Assembly: GCF_040438645.1 (NCBI RefSeq)
Contig: NZ_CP159253.1
Span: 4,826,501-4,890,500, forward strand
Length of the DNA stretch: 64,000 nt
Reading direction: 5' to 3'
From: Mesorhizobium sp. WSM2240
Lineage (GTDB): Bacteria; Pseudomonadota; Alphaproteobacteria; Rhizobiales; Rhizobiaceae
Shown here: positions 61,990 to 64,000 of the stretch, in pieces
How positions within the stretch are numbered: the first letter of the stretch is position 1
Layout of the letters: the number at the start of each line of letters is the position of its first letter
Position numbers and translations under genes: made by a program
The notes under the pieces: model-generated
What the model was told of the DNA's origin: nothing
What the model saw: only the letters and a program-made list of their open reading frames with translations
Database searches by the model: none

Positions 61990-62646
61990 TCAAGCGAAGT
62001 GCCAGACCGTGGTCTTCTTCACGTCCGCATCCTCCAGCGCCCGCGTCACCGGAACCTCATAGACGGCGAGCGCCTGCATTCTGTCCTTCGGCAAATAGGA
62101 GCGGCCGGGATCGCCGATGAGGATCTCAGCGCCGCGCTCGCGCAGGCTCGAGAACCAGGGGATGAGCCGTTCGGCGAAGGGCCTGTCGTAGAAGACGTCG
62201 CCGGCCAGGACGACGTCCCAGCCGCCGCCCGTGCCGACGACATCCGAGCCGGTAAATTCAATGACGATGCCATTGGCGCGGGCGTTGAGACGGATTGCGG
62301 CCTCGCAGAACGGGTCGATATCGGCCGCCAGAATATCGCGAGCACCGGCCATATGCGCCGCGATCGCGACCAGCCCCGAGCCGGAGGCGAAATCCAGCAC
62401 GCGCCTGCCGCGCACCGTTTCGGGATGGTCGAGGATATAGCGGGCCAGCCCCTGCCCGCCCGCCCAGGCAAAGGCCCAGAACGGCGGCGGCAGGCCGATC
62501 GCGGCCAGCTCGTCCTCGGTTTTCAGCCAGAGGTCGTGCGCTTCGTCCGCGAGATGCAGCTTGATTTCGGGAACGTGGGGCGGCGGCATCAGGGAAGTGT
62601 TGGCGAGAACGAAGCTCTCGGCCTCCGCCGGCGCCAGGCTGTTCAC
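61990..62646 (-). CDS. Nnt1/PrmA-like protein lysine methyltransferase (ETFB-type)
   Basis: A 218-residue class I methyltransferase with PPFWAFAWAGGQGLARYILD, the SAM loop VLDFASGSGLVAIAAHMAG, the beta2 acid in AADIDPFCEAAIRLNA and VVLAGDVFYDRPFAE as motif IV. This pattern belongs to the group that includes electron-transfer flavoprotein beta-subunit lysine methyltransferases in alphaproteobacteria and mitochondria; the target is inferred. Start is GTG 62646, which overlaps the EVE gene stop by four bases (GTGA), so the two are translationally coupled. Confidence 0.86.
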   Translation of the reverse strand: MNSLAPAEAESFVLANTSLMPPPHVPEIKLHLADEAHDLWLKTEDELAAIGLPPPFWAFAWAGGQGLARYILDHPETVRGRRVLDFASGSGLVAIAAHMAGARDILAADIDPFCEAAIRLNARANGIVIEFTGSDVVGTGGGWDVVLAGDVFYDRPFAERLIPWFSSLRERGAEILIGDPGRSYLPKDRMQALAVYEVPVTRALEDADVKKTTVWHFA

Positions 62647-63068
62647 GGCGCCGGAACAAGGCCGCCCGTGCGGCAGACTTCCTTCCATTCCTCCGGCGTG
62701 ACCGGCTGGACCGACAAGCGGGAATTCACCACCAGCACCATCTTAGACAGCTTCTCGTTGGCCTTGATCTGGTCGAGTGTCGGCGGGTTGGGAACATCCC
62801 TAACCGCCCGCACGTCGACGCATTCCCAGCGCGGATCGTCGGTGGTGGTGTCGTGATGGGCCAGCCCGCAGACTTCGACGATGCCGACCACATTCAGCCC
62901 TTCATTGGAGTGGTAGAAGAAGCCGAGATCGCCGATCTGCATGGCCCGCATATTGTTGCGGGCCTGGTAGTTGCGCACGCCGTCCCATTGCGTGCCGACC
63001 TCGCCCTTGGCCTTCAGCATGTCGAAGGAAAAGGTCGAAGGTTCCGATTTGAAAAGCCAGTAATTCAT
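62643..63068 (-). CDS. EVE domain protein
   Basis: A 141-residue PUA-like EVE domain protein (starts MNYWLFKSEPSTFSFDMLKA; then QWDGVRNYQARNNMRAMQIG, DLGFFYHSNEGLNVVGIVEV). EVE/YTH-like domains recognise modified bases in DNA or RNA. In bacteria this domain is found both as a housekeeping protein and in modification-dependent restriction systems; the stand-alone form next to gpsA and YciI is the housekeeping type. It is coupled to the downstream methyltransferase gene by a 4-base overlap. Confidence 0.92.
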   Translation of the reverse strand: MNYWLFKSEPSTFSFDMLKAKGEVGTQWDGVRNYQARNNMRAMQIGDLGFFYHSNEGLNVVGIVEVCGLAHHDTTTDDPRWECVDVRAVRDVPNPPTLDQIKANEKLSKMVLVVNSRLSVQPVTPEEWKEVCRTGGLVPAP

Positions 63069-63100
63069 GTCTGCGATCCCTCTTCTCGCCTCATTGCGTA

Positions 63101-63397
63101 CTACGCATTCGCCGGATTGTTGAAAACCCAGTTCCAGGGCTGGATGTCGACTGCCGCAAACAGCCCGGCCACCGCGTATGGGTCGGCAGCGGCGATTGCG
63201 CGCGCCGCATCCCTGTCCGCCGCCTCGATCACCACCAGGCTGCCGCAGGGCTTGCCGTCGTCATCCAGGAACGGTCCGGCGAATTTCAGCGTACCTTCGG
63301 CGTTGAGCCCGTTCAGGAACGCGACATGGTCCGGTCGGTTGTCGAGCCTGACCTGCAAATGGCCCGGCTTGTCACGGCAGATGAACGCAAACAGCAT
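63101..63397 (-). CDS. YciI family protein
   Basis: A 98-residue ferredoxin-like-fold protein with MLFAFICRDKPGHLQVRLDN, RPDHVAFLNGL and ADPYAVAGLFAAVDIQPWNW. The conserved His/Asp pair of the family is in the RPDHVAFL and AADPYA parts. YciI proteins are putative small enzymes of unclear activity. It lies between gpsA and the EVE gene on the same strand, a gene order I recall from rhizobia. Confidence 0.9.
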   Translation of the reverse strand: MLFAFICRDKPGHLQVRLDNRPDHVAFLNGLNAEGTLKFAGPFLDDDGKPCGSLVVIEAADRDAARAIAAADPYAVAGLFAAVDIQPWNWVFNNPANA

Positions 63398-63415
63398 CGT
63401 TTCTCCTCGAAAATC

Positions 63416-64000
63416 CTATTCGGCCTCGGTTCGCAGCGGCCGTGACATCAGCGCCGTTACCGCTTCCCTGATGGTGATGGCGCGCTCCAAAATCTGGGCC
63501 GTCGCGCCGATGATCGGGGCGTCGATGCCGCGATCGCGGGCGATGCGGGCGGCGATCGAAGCGGTGGCGACGCCCTCGGCGAGCGGTTGTCCGGACAAAT
63601 CCGAGCCGCGGCCCAGCGCCAGCCCATAGCCATAATTGCGCGACTGCGCCGACGAGCAGGTCAAAAGCAGGTCGCCGAGGCCGGAAAGCCCCATCAGCGT
63701 CTCCGGGCGGGCGCCGAAGGCTGCACCGACGCGACGCAATTCGACGAAGCCGCGCGTGACCATCGCGGCTTGCGCGCTCGCGCCGAGACCGGCGCCGGTG
63801 ATCGCACCGGCGGCAATCGCGAAGACATTCTTCAAGGCGCCGCCGATTTCGACGCCGATCAGATCGTCGGTCGAATAGCAGCGCAAATTGGCGGCGGAGA
63901 AGCGCAATGCGAGCGTGGCCGCCAGCGCCTCGTCGCGGGCCGCCACGACCACGGCCGTTGGCAGGCCCTTCGCGACGTCCGAGGCAAAACTCGGCCCGGA
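63416..64000 (-). CDS. gpsA: Glycerol-3-phosphate dehydrogenase [NAD(P)+], 3' part only
   Basis: Makes sn-glycerol 3-phosphate for phospholipid synthesis. The window shows the last 194 codons; the N-terminal NAD-binding domain lies beyond the window edge. Visible parts are [19 protein letters not shown], the substrate-site Lys in [19 protein letters not shown], and [20 protein letters not shown] (with N and Y next in [12 protein letters not shown]). The open frame reaches the window edge without a stop, consistent with a full-length gene running off it. It is followed by YciI after 18 bases. Confidence 0.95.
   Translation of the reverse strand, partial: SGPSFASDVAKGLPTAVVVAARDEALAATLALRFSAANLRCYSTDDLIGVEIGGALKNVFAIAAGAITGAGLGASAQAAMVTRGFVELRRVGAAFGARPETLMGLSGLGDLLLTCSSAQSRNYGYGLALGRGSDLSGQPLAEGVATASIAARIARDRGIDAPIIGATAQILERAITIREAVTALMSRPLRTEAE

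Noticed and set aside
62643..63068. EVE protein as part of a modification-dependent restriction system
   Set aside because: The gene is a stand-alone EVE domain in the common rhizobial order with gpsA and YciI. No McrBC, HNH or helicase partner is present.

Overview
The window is a GC-rich chromosomal stretch from an alphaproteobacterium of the order Hyphomicrobiales (Rhizobiales). It is most like Mesorhizobium or a close relative in the Phyllobacteriaceae. This rests on recognisable rhizobial genes and orders (gpsA-YciI-EVE-methyltransferase, priA next to the ATP synthase operon, ruvCAB close to ybgC-tolQRAB-pal-cpoB-tilS-ftsH, an RcdA homologue), an AtpD with an Ala/Lys/Pro-rich N-terminal extension, and several short palindromic repeats that I know from such genomes. 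No nod or nif genes, prophage, insertion sequence, tRNA, rRNA or CRISPR array was seen.

Layout. 0-9.6 kb: LysR regulator, membrane class III cyclase, atypical LepB, htpX-rsmB, SDHAF4-like protein, transglutaminase-like protein, secreted nuclease and a TadG-like VWA protein. 9.6-21.6 kb: CFA synthase, zinc-ribbon microprotein, acs, usg, YggS, leuS-lptE, fsa, priA and a small methyltransferase. 21.6-27.5 kb: membrane protein and the atpHAGDC operon, closed by a terminator. 27.5-42.9 kb: heparinase-like protein, M32 carboxypeptidase, a repeat-dense gap, DUF1304, a MotA/ExbB plus OmpA motor-like pair, hemolysin III, inositol monophosphatase, efp, a Sel1 protein with thiE, TauE, OpgC and an acyl-CoA synthetase. 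43-48 kb: a candidate trans-acting sRNA and rcdA, each preceded by a perfect CtrA box, then ruvC, ruvA and ruvB interrupted by two different VapBC-type toxin-antitoxin modules. 48.1-51 kb: an accessory patch with a frameshifted Nudix gene, a GH5 glycosidase and a methyltransferase, with a diverged ~120 bp direct repeat. 51-60.6 kb: ybgC-tolQRAB-pal-cpoB-tilS-ftsH, with cpoB split by a -1 shift at an A AAA AAG heptamer. 60.7-64 kb: LysE, DUF1761, methyltransferase, EVE, YciI and the 3' part of gpsA.

Much of the window concerns the cell envelope and core energy or DNA maintenance: Tol-Pal, LptE, LepB, OpgC, FtsH and HtpX; the ATP synthase; RuvABC and PriA. The strongest unusual points are the two toxin-antitoxin modules inside the ruv cluster with related CTTAC/GTAAG operators, the cpoB frameshift site, the duplicated GH5/ybgC start region, the cluster of CtrA boxes around an AbcR-like sRNA and rcdA, and an uncharacterised two-protein ion-driven motor.
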